Positions 56,659 to 64,000 of a stretch of DNA of 64,000 bases are shown in pieces. The first letter of the stretch is position 1. Each line of letters opens with the position of its first letter. The stretch covers positions 1,674,001-1,738,000 of the forward strand of contig NZ_JAFBCC010000001.1 of assembly GCF_016907495.1 (NCBI RefSeq), read 5' to 3'. The notes beneath the pieces were generated by a model that was given only the letters and a program-made list of their open reading frames with translations, searched no databases and was not told the DNA's origin. The position numbers and the translations under genes were made by a program. The DNA is from Arthrobacter tumbae (lineage in GTDB: Bacteria; Actinomycetota; Actinomycetes; Actinomycetales; Micrococcaceae).

Positions 56659-58158
56659 GTGACCACTGAGCCAGCCCTCTCCACCGAAGAATTCAACGAG
56701 CAGATGCGCATCCGCATGGAAAAGCGCGCCCGCCTGCTGGAGCGCGGTGAGGAGCCCTACCCGGTCAAGCCGGAGCGGACGTCCTCCCTGGCTGAGATTC
56801 GGGACCGCTTTTCGGGTATCGAGGCGGGTGACTCAACCGGTGAGAACGTCAGCGTGGTCGGCCGCGTCGTCTTCCTCCGGAATACCGGGAAGCTCTGCTT
56901 CGCGACGCTCCAGGAGGGTAACGGAACGCGTCTGCAGGCCATGCTGAGCCTCGCTGCCGTCGGTGAGGAACCGCTGGCGGAGTGGAAGTCGACGGTGGAC
57001 CTGGGTGACCACGTGCAGGTCGCAGGGGAAGTCATCAGTTCACGCCGCGGCGAACTGTCAGTCATGGCAACAGGCTGGGCGATGGCCTCGAAGGCGCTGC
57101 GCCCGTTGCCCACACTGCACGCCGGCGTCAACGAGGAGACACGCGTCCGCCAGCGCTACGTCGATCTACTGGTGCGCGAGGAAGCGCGCCAGATGGTCCG
57201 GACGCGGGCAATGATCACCCGCAGTATCCGGGAGACCCTTCACTCCCACGAGTACATCGAGGTGGAAACGCCGATCCTCCAACTGGTCCACGGCGGCGCC
57301 ACCGCGCGCCCTTTCGAGACCCATGTGAATGCCTTCGACCAGAAGATGACGCTTCGCATCGCGCTGGAGCTCTACCTGAAGCGGGCTGTTGTCGGTGGAA
57401 TTGACCGCGTCTATGAAATCGGGCGTATTTTCCGCAATGAGGGCGTAGATTCTACGCACAGCCCCGAATTCACGATGCTTGAGTGCTACGAGGCTTATGC
57501 TGACCAGTTCGTGATGGCTGATCGAATGAAGGAGGTCATCCTGAATTGTGCGGACCTTCTCGGGTCACGCCAGATCGAGTCCGAAGCCGGGACCATTGAT
57601 CTGGACGGCGAATGGCGCTGGCTTGGAGTTTATCCCGGGCTCTCCCAGGCTATCGGCCGTGAAATCACTCCGGATACTGACAAAGAAACATTGCTGACGG
57701 TAGCCGGAGAACATGAAATCTCCGTCGACCAGGCCTGGGACGAGGAAAAGCTTGTCCTCGAACTCTTCAGCGAAATTGTCGAACCGACTTTGTTGCAGCC
57801 GACGTTCGTTTATGACTACCCGCCGTCAGCGCAGCCCCTGGCCCGCCCGCACCGCGACCAGCCGCAGTTGATAGAGGCGTGGGACCTCATCATCGGCGGC
57901 ATGGAGCGCGGAACGGCGTTCTCCGAATTGATTGATCCGGTCATCCAGCGGGAACGTCTTACCGAACAGTCACGTCGGGCTGCTGCCGGCGACGAGGAAG
58001 CCATGCAATTGGACGAGGACTTCCTCCGTGCCCTTGAATACGGCGCACCGCCGATGGGCGGGATCGGCCTGGGCATCGACCGGCTCGTCATGCTTTTCAC
58101 TTCCACGGGAATCAGGGAAACCATCCTATTCCCGCTGCTGAAGCCGGAGCTGGGTTAA
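56659..58158 (+). CDS. lysS: Lysyl-tRNA synthetase, class II
   Basis: A 499-aa class IIb synthetase. Residues about 60-160 form the OB-fold anticodon domain; motif 1 lies in TRSIRETLHSHEYIEVETPIL, motif 2 is VYEIGRIFRNEG...FTMLECYEAY, motif 3 is GIGLGIDRLVMLFT. It charges tRNA-Lys. GTG 56659 has TAACCT eight bases upstream. From about 57380 to 57830 it uses more A/T at third positions than neighbouring genes. Confidence 0.97.
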   Translation: MTTEPALSTEEFNEQMRIRMEKRARLLERGEEPYPVKPERTSSLAEIRDRFSGIEAGDSTGENVSVVGRVVFLRNTGKLCFATLQEGNGTRLQAMLSLAAVGEEPLAEWKSTVDLGDHVQVAGEVISSRRGELSVMATGWAMASKALRPLPTLHAGVNEETRVRQRYVDLLVREEARQMVRTRAMITRSIRETLHSHEYIEVETPILQLVHGGATARPFETHVNAFDQKMTLRIALELYLKRAVVGGIDRVYEIGRIFRNEGVDSTHSPEFTMLECYEAYADQFVMADRMKEVILNCADLLGSRQIESEAGTIDLDGEWRWLGVYPGLSQAIGREITPDTDKETLLTVAGEHEISVDQAWDEEKLVLELFSEIVEPTLLQPTFVYDYPPSAQPLARPHRDQPQLIEAWDLIIGGMERGTAFSELIDPVIQRERLTEQSRRAAAGDEEAMQLDEDFLRALEYGAPPMGGIGLGIDRLVMLFTSTGIRETILFPLLKPELG

Positions 58159-58161
58159 TTC

Positions 58162-58344
58162 ATGGAGTATTTGGCTGTTCTTCTTCCTTCCCTTGCCGTT
58201 GGACTCATCTTCTACTTCGTGATGAAGTCGATCTTCAACGCGGACCGGGCTGAGCGTGAGGCCGAATCCGCAGAACGCAACAACAGGGAAAATTCATTGG
58301 CAAAACCTCCTCCGTCGCAGGATGATGCGCCCGGCGGGCAGTAA
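58162..58344 (+). CDS. Small membrane protein upstream of lsr2
   Basis: A 60-aa protein with one N-terminal membrane segment (about 4-24) and a charged, Glu/Arg-rich cytoplasmic tail ending PPPSQDDAPGGQ. It begins three bases after the lysS stop and so is probably co-transcribed with it. No named family. Its ATG and hydrophobic segment are clear, so I take it as real. Confidence 0.72.
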   Translation: MEYLAVLLPSLAVGLIFYFVMKSIFNADRAEREAESAERNNRENSLAKPPPSQDDAPGGQ

Positions 58345-58368
58345 ACGTCCGCTCATCCTTTTCGCTCT

Positions 58369-58398
58369 TTGACGTTTGGCTTTAATGCGGACGATAAT
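58369..58398 (+). promoter_or_regulatory. Predicted lsr2 promoter
   Basis: TTGACG (58369-58374), 18 bases, GATAAT (58393-58398): one of the best-matched promoters in the window, in an AT-rich patch where Lsr2 itself might bind. CGTCCGC (58346-58352) and GCGGACG (58387-58393) are exact inverse arms around the -35. Confidence 0.65.
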
Positions 58399-58437
58399 GT
58401 CTCTTGAATAGGTAATCGGCCGATTGAGGAGATTGTT

Positions 58438-58764
58438 GTGGCGCAGAAAGTCAAAATCATTCTGATTGACGACCTCGACGGCGGGGAGGCAGATGAAACC
58501 GTACGGTTCGGCCTCGACGGAACGCAGTATGAAATCGATCTTTCCTCAGCGCACGCGGAGGAACTGCGCAGCACCCTGTCCACCTATGTCTCGGCAGCCC
58601 GGCGCGAGAGCCAGGCAAAGCAGCGGCAGGGCGGCGCGCCCGCTGCCCGGAACCAGGAAGCCGCGCAGATCCGCGAATGGGCCAAGGCCAACGGTTACAG
58701 CGTCTCTTCACGCGGCCGCGTTAATTCCCAGATCATCGAGGCATACCGCGCGGCCCAGCGCTAG
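58438..58764 (+). CDS. lsr2: Lsr2-type nucleoid-associated protein
   Basis: A 108-aa Lsr2. The N-terminal oligomerisation domain begins MAQKVKIILIDDLDGGEADETV; the C-terminal DNA-binding domain has REWAKANGYSVSSRGRVNSQI, where Arg92-Gly-Arg94 inserts in the minor groove of AT-rich DNA. It silences horizontally acquired genes in actinobacteria. GTG 58438 follows GAGGAG. It lies between lysS and clpC as in mycobacteria. Confidence 0.97.
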   Translation: MAQKVKIILIDDLDGGEADETVRFGLDGTQYEIDLSSAHAEELRSTLSTYVSAARRESQAKQRQGGAPAARNQEAAQIREWAKANGYSVSSRGRVNSQIIEAYRAAQR

Positions 58765-58875
58765 CGCATTTCCACGGCAGGGCTCTGCCGGCCTATCTCG
58801 CCTGTGGCGAACACGCTCCCCAAGGCTTCCGTAGGCACGTAGCATCGAATTACGCGTTAGCTAGGAGTGTGCCTC

Positions 58876-61383
58876 ATGTTTGAGAGATTTACGGATCGTG
58901 CCCGTCGAGTTGTAGTGCTGGCCCAGGAAGAGGCCCGCATGCTCAACCACAATTACATCGGCACCGAGCACATTCTGCTTGGGCTGATCCATGAGGGTGA
59001 GGGCGTCGCCGCAAAGGCGCTAGAGTCGCTCAGCATTTCCCTGGGCGCTGTGCGCGAGCAGGTGCAGGAGATCATCGGGCAGGGCCAGCAGGCGCCCTCC
59101 GGTCACATCCCCTTCACTCCGCGTGCCAAGAAGGTGCTTGAGCTGTCCCTCCGCGAGGCGCTTCAACTCGGCCACAACTACATCGGCACCGAGCACATCC
59201 TGCTCGGTCTCATCCGTGAGGGTGAGGGCGTAGCCGCGCAGGTTCTGGTCAAGCTCGGCGCTGACCTCAACCGGGTCCGCCAGCAGGTCATCCAGCTGCT
59301 TTCCGGCTACCAGGGCAAGGAGCCCGTGGCATCAGGCGGACAGCAGCAGGAGGGTACCCCTGCCGGGTCCGTCGTACTGGACCAGTTCGGACGCAACCTC
59401 ACCCAGGCGGCCCGCGAGGGCAAGCTTGATCCGGTCATCGGCCGTGAGCTGGAGATGGAACGCGTCATGCAGGTCCTCTCCCGGCGCACCAAGAACAACC
59501 CTGTGCTCATCGGTGAGCCCGGCGTCGGCAAGACTGCCGTCGTCGAGGGCCTCGCCCAGGCAATCGTGCGCGGCGATGTCCCCGAGACCATCCGCGACAA
59601 GCAGCTGTACACCCTGGACCTCGGTTCACTGGTTGCCGGCTCCCGCTACCGCGGTGACTTCGAGGAACGCCTCAAGAAGGTCCTGAAGGAGATTCGCACC
59701 CGCGGCGACATCATCCTGTTCATCGATGAGATCCACACCCTCGTCGGCGCCGGCGCGGCAGAAGGCGCTATCGACGCCGCGTCTATCCTGAAGCCCATGC
59801 TGGCCCGCGGGGAGCTGCAGACCATCGGTGCCACCACGCTGGATGAGTACCGCAAGCACATTGAGAAGGACGCAGCGCTTGAGCGCCGCTTCCAGCCGAT
59901 CCAGGTCCAGGAGCCTTCGGTTGCGCACGCCATCGAAATCCTGAAGGGGCTCCGGGACCGCTACGAGGCGCACCACCGGGTCTCGATCACTGACGCCGCG
60001 CTGGCATCCGCCGCCAACCTCGCCGAGCGTTACATCTCCGACCGGTTCCTGCCGGATAAGGCAATCGACCTCATCGATGAAGCCGGAGCGCGTCTGCGCA
60101 TCCGCCGCATGACAGCTCCGCCGGAACTCAAGGAGATCGACGAGCGCATCGCGTCCGTCAAGCGGGAGAAGGAATCCGCCATCGACGCCCAGGACTTCGA
60201 GGGTGCCGCCCGGCTGCGTGATCGGGAGCAGAAGCTTCACGACGAGCGTATGGACAAGGAGCGCCGGTGGAAGTCCGGTGGTCTCGATGACATCGCCGAG
60301 GTTGATGAGGAGCTGATCGCTGAGGTCCTGGCCAATTCCACCGGTATCCCCGTCTTCAAGCTCACCGAGGAAGAGTCCTCGCGCCTGCTCAAGATGGAAG
60401 ATGAACTGCACAAGCGGGTCATCGGTCAGGATGACGCCATCAAGGCAATCTCCCAGGCTATCCGGCGTACCCGTGCCGGCCTGAAGGATCCCAAGCGTCC
60501 GGGTGGCTCGTTCATCTTCGCCGGCCCCACCGGCGTCGGTAAGACCGAGCTCGCCAAGGCGCTCGCCGAGTTCCTTTTCGGAGATGAAGACGCCCTGATC
60601 ACACTGGACATGTCGGAGTACTCGGAGAAGCACACTGTGTCCCGGCTCTTCGGTGCGCCTCCCGGATATGTGGGCTATGAAGAGGGCGGTCAGCTCACGG
60701 AGAAGGTCCGGCGCCGTCCGTTCTCGGTAGTCCTTTTCGACGAGGTGGAGAAGGCTCACGCAGATCTCTTCAACTCGCTGCTGCAGATTCTGGAGGATGG
60801 CCGCCTGACCGACAGCCAGGGCCGTGTGGTGGACTTCAAGAACACCGTCATCATCATGACCACCAACCTCGGCACCCGGGACATCTCCAAGGGCGTCATG
60901 ACCGGCTTCCAGTCCGGCACTGACACCAACACGGGTTACAGCCGTATCAAGGCGAAGGTCACGGAGGAGCTGAAGCAGCACTTCCGTCCCGAGTTCCTCA
61001 ACCGTGTGGATGACACCGTGGTGTTCCCGCAGCTGACCCAGGACGAGATCGTCCAGATCGTGGATCTGTTCCTTGACCGACTGAGCAAGCGCATGGCTGA
61101 CAAGGGCATGAGCATCGAGCTCACCCCCGCAGCCAAGGTGCTGCTCGCCACCCGCGGCTATGATCCGGCGATGGGTGCACGCCCGCTGCGCAGGACAATG
61201 CAGCGCGAGATCGAAGACCAACTGTCCGAGAAGATCCTCTTCGGAGAGATCAAGTCCGGTGAGCTTGTCTCGGTGGACGTCGAAGGCGAGGGCGACGAAG
61301 CGCAGTTCACCTTCGTGGGGCATGGCGCACCCAAGGAAATCGAGGATTCGCCGCCGGCAATCGAGGCGGTCGTCCCCGAGTAG
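58876..61383 (+). CDS. clpC: ClpC ATP-dependent Clp protease ATP-binding subunit
   Basis: An 835-aa Hsp100 unfoldase. Two N-terminal repeats each contain [13 protein letters not shown] (about 26 and 101). AAA+ domain 1 has GEPGVGKT, the UVR-like middle insert includes [15 protein letters not shown], and domain 2 has GPTGVGKT. It feeds unfolded proteins to ClpP. ATG 58876 follows CTAGGAGTG. No ClgR site that I could confirm is seen upstream. A hairpin terminator follows. Confidence 0.97.
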   Translation: MFERFTDRARRVVVLAQEEARMLNHNYIGTEHILLGLIHEGEGVAAKALESLSISLGAVREQVQEIIGQGQQAPSGHIPFTPRAKKVLELSLREALQLGHNYIGTEHILLGLIREGEGVAAQVLVKLGADLNRVRQQVIQLLSGYQGKEPVASGGQQQEGTPAGSVVLDQFGRNLTQAAREGKLDPVIGRELEMERVMQVLSRRTKNNPVLIGEPGVGKTAVVEGLAQAIVRGDVPETIRDKQLYTLDLGSLVAGSRYRGDFEERLKKVLKEIRTRGDIILFIDEIHTLVGAGAAEGAIDAASILKPMLARGELQTIGATTLDEYRKHIEKDAALERRFQPIQVQEPSVAHAIEILKGLRDRYEAHHRVSITDAALASAANLAERYISDRFLPDKAIDLIDEAGARLRIRRMTAPPELKEIDERIASVKREKESAIDAQDFEGAARLRDREQKLHDERMDKERRWKSGGLDDIAEVDEELIAEVLANSTGIPVFKLTEEESSRLLKMEDELHKRVIGQDDAIKAISQAIRRTRAGLKDPKRPGGSFIFAGPTGVGKTELAKALAEFLFGDEDALITLDMSEYSEKHTVSRLFGAPPGYVGYEEGGQLTEKVRRRPFSVVLFDEVEKAHADLFNSLLQILEDGRLTDSQGRVVDFKNTVIIMTTNLGTRDISKGVMTGFQSGTDTNTGYSRIKAKVTEELKQHFRPEFLNRVDDTVVFPQLTQDEIVQIVDLFLDRLSKRMADKGMSIELTPAAKVLLATRGYDPAMGARPLRRTMQREIEDQLSEKILFGEIKSGELVSVDVEGEGDEAQFTFVGHGAPKEIEDSPPAIEAVVPE

Positions 61384-61403
61384 GTCGAGGACGCGCAAGC
61401 ACA

Positions 61404-61442
61404 CCTGCCCGTACCGGTTCGCCGGCACGGGCAGGCTTGTTT
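61404..61442 (+). terminator. clpC terminator
   Basis: CCTGCCCGTACCGG, loop TTCG, CCGGCACGGGCAGG: a 14-bp stem with one A-C mismatch, followed by CTTGTTT. It starts 21 bases past the stop. Confidence 0.85.
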
Positions 61443-61489
61443 AACTCTTCCGCGCGCATCCGGGTTGTGAGCTGGAGCACATCGGATGA

Positions 61490-61495
61490 TAGAGA
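61490..61495 (+). promoter_or_regulatory. Possible leaderless-type -10 (TAGAGA)
   Basis: TAGAGA ends six bases before the ATG at 61502 of the S9 peptidase gene. It lacks the final T, so the call is weak. Confidence 0.3.
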
Positions 61496-61501
61496 TATTC
61501 C

Positions 61502-63589
61502 ATGACTCTCGTACCCGATTCGCCCACCCCCGCGAACACCTCTGCCTTCCACGACCTGGATCGTTTCGTTGCCCTGCCGCGTTTGAGTGGGCTTTCACTG
61601 AGCGCCGACGGCACCCGCCTGGTCACCTCGGTGGCCACCCTGAATACCAAAGGCACTGCCTATGCCTCGGCCCTGTGGGAACTTGATCCGTCCGGACGTC
61701 AGCCCGCCCGGCGCATCACCCGCAGCGCAAAGGGAGAGTCGGGTGCTTCCTTCCTCAGGAGCGGCGACCTCCTCTTCACTTCCGCGCGGCCGGACCCGGA
61801 AAATTCAGACGAGGAGCCGGTTCCCGCGCTCTGGAAGCTTCCGGCAGCCGGCGGCGAAGCCCGGGTTGTGCACACCCGTCCGGGAGGAGTGAAGTCAGTC
61901 GTCGCTGCAGCGGAGGCGGACGCCGTCGTCGTCGTCGCTGAGGTGCTGGCCGGATCGACTGATGAATCGGACGATGAAGAGCGCCGCAAGGCCCGTAAGG
62001 ACGCAGGGGTTGCCGCGATCCTGCACACGGGCTACCCGGTCCGCCACTGGGACGCTGACCTCGGCCCCTCGGAGCCCCGTTACTTCCTGATCGAGCAGGG
62101 TGAGCCCGATGATGCCGGTCCGGTCACGGTTGACGACGAGCCGCACCTCACGCTCCGCAATGTGACCGGGGGCATCGGCTCCGCGTTGAGGAACGCGAGC
62201 CCGCGCATCAGCCCGGACGGCACCTTCCTGCTCACTTCGCAGACCGTGCCCGTGGGAGGAGGGGACCAGCGGTCGGTGCTGGTACGCGTCGACACTGCCA
62301 CCGGGGAGCGCTCGGTCATCCTCGAACATCCTGATTATGACTACGATGCGGGCCCAGTCAGCCCTGACAGCTCAACCGCCGTCGTGGTGGTCCGGCACCG
62401 GACCGGCCCTGATACCCCGCCGAACGTGGAGCTCGGGCTGCTTCCCGCCGACGGAGGTTCCCTCGCGCCCCTTGCCTCCGGTTGGGACCGCTGGCCGGCC
62501 CCTGCCGCCTGGCTTCCGGACGGAAGCGGACTGGTGGTCACAGCAGACGACGACGGCGCCTCTCCGGTCTTCACGATCGACGTCGCCACGGGCGGGGTAA
62601 CGCAGGTGACGATGGACGCGGCGGCCTACACCGACGTCGTTATTTCACCTGACGGCTCGACCGCCTACGCGCTGCGCAGTTCCTACGAATTCCCGCCGGA
62701 GGCCGTGCGCATCGAGCTCGCCACGGGAACGGTTGCGCCGCTGCCAGCACCGAGTGAGCGCCCGGCGCTTCCGGGAACGCTGGAGCGGGTTGAGGCTATC
62801 GGCGCGGACGGGCATGCCGTGAAGTCCTATCTGGTTCTGCCGGAGGGAGCCGATGCATCCCACCCGGCGCCGCTGCTGCTCTGGATCCACGGCGGCCCGC
62901 TCGGTTCCTGGAACGCCTGGACCTGGCGCTGGTCGCCGTGGCTGCTGGCCGCCAGGGGATACGCTGTCCTCCTGCCGGATCCCGCCCTTTCAACGGGCTA
63001 CGGGCAGCGGATGATCGAGCGCGGCTGGGGCGCGTGGGGAGACGCTCCGTACACGGATCTCATGGCCGCGACGGACGCCGTGGTGGCGCGTGCGGACATC
63101 GATGAGAGCCGCACGGCGGCGATGGGCGGTTCCTTCGGCGGCTACATGGCCAATTGGGTGGCCGGGCATACCGCCCGGTTCAACGCGATCGTCACGCATG
63201 CCAGCCTGTGGGCGCTGGACCAGTTCGGGCCCACAACCGATGCCTCCTTCTACTGGGAGAAGGAGATGACGCCCGAGATGGCGCTCGAAAATTCCCCGCA
63301 CACGCACGTGGGGAACATCAGTACTCCGATGCTGGTGATCCACGGTGACAAGGATTACCGGGTTCCCATCGGCGAAGGCTTGAGGCTTTGGTACGAGCTC
63401 CTGTCCAAGTCGCAGCTGCCCGCCGGCCCCGACGGCGAGACCGAGCACCGGTTCCTGTACTTCCCCGATGAGAACCACTGGATCCTCAAGCCGCAGCACG
63501 CGAAGATCTGGTACTCCGTCGTCGAGCATTTCCTGGCCCGGCATCTGCTGGGCGAAAAGGTGGACCTGCCTGCGGAGCTGGGAATCTGA
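61502..63589 (+). CDS. S9 family (prolyl oligopeptidase-like) peptidase
   Basis: A 695-aa serine peptidase. The N-terminal two thirds are a beta-propeller with repeated LSLSADGTRL, ISPDGTFL and ISPDGSTAY segments. The alpha/beta hydrolase domain (about 445-695) has HGGPLGSW, nucleophile in GGSFGGYMANW, acid in HGDKDYRVP and His in ENHWI. It resembles acylaminoacyl peptidases that clip small peptides. There is no signal peptide. It follows the clpC terminator and probably has its own promoter. Confidence 0.93.
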   Translation: MTLVPDSPTPANTSAFHDLDRFVALPRLSGLSLSADGTRLVTSVATLNTKGTAYASALWELDPSGRQPARRITRSAKGESGASFLRSGDLLFTSARPDPENSDEEPVPALWKLPAAGGEARVVHTRPGGVKSVVAAAEADAVVVVAEVLAGSTDESDDEERRKARKDAGVAAILHTGYPVRHWDADLGPSEPRYFLIEQGEPDDAGPVTVDDEPHLTLRNVTGGIGSALRNASPRISPDGTFLLTSQTVPVGGGDQRSVLVRVDTATGERSVILEHPDYDYDAGPVSPDSSTAVVVVRHRTGPDTPPNVELGLLPADGGSLAPLASGWDRWPAPAAWLPDGSGLVVTADDDGASPVFTIDVATGGVTQVTMDAAAYTDVVISPDGSTAYALRSSYEFPPEAVRIELATGTVAPLPAPSERPALPGTLERVEAIGADGHAVKSYLVLPEGADASHPAPLLLWIHGGPLGSWNAWTWRWSPWLLAARGYAVLLPDPALSTGYGQRMIERGWGAWGDAPYTDLMAATDAVVARADIDESRTAAMGGSFGGYMANWVAGHTARFNAIVTHASLWALDQFGPTTDASFYWEKEMTPEMALENSPHTHVGNISTPMLVIHGDKDYRVPIGEGLRLWYELLSKSQLPAGPDGETEHRFLYFPDENHWILKPQHAKIWYSVVEHFLARHLLGEKVDLPAELGI

Positions 63590-63606
63590 GGGGCCTTCAA
63601 GGTCTC

Positions 63607-63612
63607 TAGACT
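63607..63612 (+). promoter_or_regulatory. Leaderless-type -10 (TAGACT)
   Basis: TAGACT ends seven bases before the ATG at 63620. Confidence 0.5.
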
Positions 63613-63619
63613 GGGTCGG

Positions 63620-64000
63620 ATGAGCCAATCCTTCCGAATTCGCCGTGCAACCACCGCTGACGTACCAGTGATCAAGCAGCTGGTGGCTCCGCTCGCCGAG
63701 GAGCGCATCCTGATTGCCAAGGAGACGGTCGCCTATTACGAAGGCCTCCAGGAGTTCAAGATCGCCGAAGACGACGACGGCGGCGTGCTGGGGTGCGGAG
63801 CCCTCCACGTCATGTGGGAGGACCTCGCGGAGATCCGCACCCTGGCCACCGCTGCCCAGGCGCGCGGCACCGGAGTCGGCAGCGCCCTGGTCAACGCGCT
63901 GCTGGACGAAGCGCGTGTGATCGGGGTGGGGCGGGTTTTCTGCCTCACCTTCGAGGAGGCATTCTTCCGCCGTCACGGGTTCACGGTGATGGAGGATCAG
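63620..64000 (+). CDS. GNAT amino-acid N-acetyltransferase (ArgA-like), 5' part
   Basis: The first 127 codons of a GNAT enzyme cut by the right edge. RRATTADVPVIKQLV is the N-terminal beta-helix, LGCGALHVMWEDLAEIRTLATAAQARGTGVGSALVNALL holds the acetyl-CoA loop (RGTGVG). The fold and the YYEGLQEFKIAED stretch resemble the actinobacterial stand-alone N-acetylglutamate synthase (Rv2747-like), which starts arginine synthesis. The missing C-terminus leaves this open. Confidence 0.82.
   Translation, partial: MSQSFRIRRATTADVPVIKQLVAPLAEERILIAKETVAYYEGLQEFKIAEDDDGGVLGCGALHVMWEDLAEIRTLATAAQARGTGVGSALVNALLDEARVIGVGRVFCLTFEEAFFRRHGFTVMEDQ

Noticed and set aside
57380..57830. Part of lysS as foreign DNA because of lower GC
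   Set aside because: The segment encodes conserved class II motif 2 and the following region in frame with the rest of the gene. The shift is mild and fits local codon variation.
59626..61428. 600-codon minus-strand open frame opposite clpC
   Set aside because: It is the antisense shadow of a highly conserved clpC gene in GC-rich DNA. It shows no domain, no ribosome site and a low-complexity, Leu/Gly/Asp-rich translation.

Overview
The window looks like a chromosomal core segment of a high-GC actinobacterium, most likely Arthrobacter or a close Micrococcaceae relative. The reasons are the heavily GC-rich coding sequence, frequent GTG starts, many leaderless promoters of the TAnnnT type, an Lsr2 nucleoid protein, a Ku/LigD repair pair, and the order ftsH-folE-folP-folB-folK-DUF3180-PH-PH-DUF2520-panC-lysS-lsr2-clpC, which resembles the mycobacterial arrangement. 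I see no insertion sequence, prophage, integrase, CRISPR array or rRNA. Coding density is very high and no stretch over 300 bases lacks a gene. The genus is an inference.

Layout. 1-2600: the 5' end of an Hsp20 gene under combined CIRCE and HAIR-like operators, a tRNA-Val(CAC) with its terminator, a DUF2630 protein, a flavodoxin-fold reductase and a formate/nitrite-type channel. 2.4-6.5 kb: a non-homologous end-joining locus (ku with a small membrane protein on the minus strand; an SRPBCC protein and a POL-PE-LIG ligD on the plus strand). 6.5-10.7 kb: phosphoketolase, a 66-aa protein and a flotillin. 10.8-14.5 kb: etfB-etfA followed by a cytochrome b protein with an unusual repeat-bearing N-terminus. 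14.5-27.7 kb: mixed housekeeping genes (a small alarmone synthetase, a lipoprotein hydrolase, a PfkB kinase, PEBP, HAD and GDPD proteins, an OhrR-like regulator, a secreted nuclease, a racemase, a cytidine deaminase, a nucleobase permease and phosphoglucomutase).

27.9-42.5 kb: an MFS exporter behind two CsoR-like palindromes, a CoA transferase, a peptide transporter, an amidase, a rhodanese-pheA pair, topoisomerase IB, a diacylglycerol-kinase-like protein, serS, a serine hydrolase, a HAD phosphatase and a SatD-like regulator. 42.5-64 kb: ppa, a PBP4-type dacB, a zinc metalloprotease, tilS, hpt and ftsH, then the folate operon running through two PH-domain proteins and a DUF2520 protein into panC, followed by lysS, lsr2, clpC, an S9 peptidase and a GNAT acetyltransferase cut by the window edge.

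How the parts work together: folE, folP, folB and folK supply four steps of folate synthesis; panC and the DUF2520 protein point to pantothenate synthesis; tilS, lysS and serS serve translation; ftsH, clpC and hsp20 serve protein quality control; ku and ligD repair double-strand breaks. The least ordinary points are the ETF/cytochrome b operon with three RRGLPR repeats, the twin CsoR-like sites before an MFS gene, a hairpin lying exactly between the Shine-Dalgarno and the start codon of ftsH, and a near-perfect 22-bp inverted repeat between pgm and the permease. None is proven to be a new system; each is offered as a testable lead.
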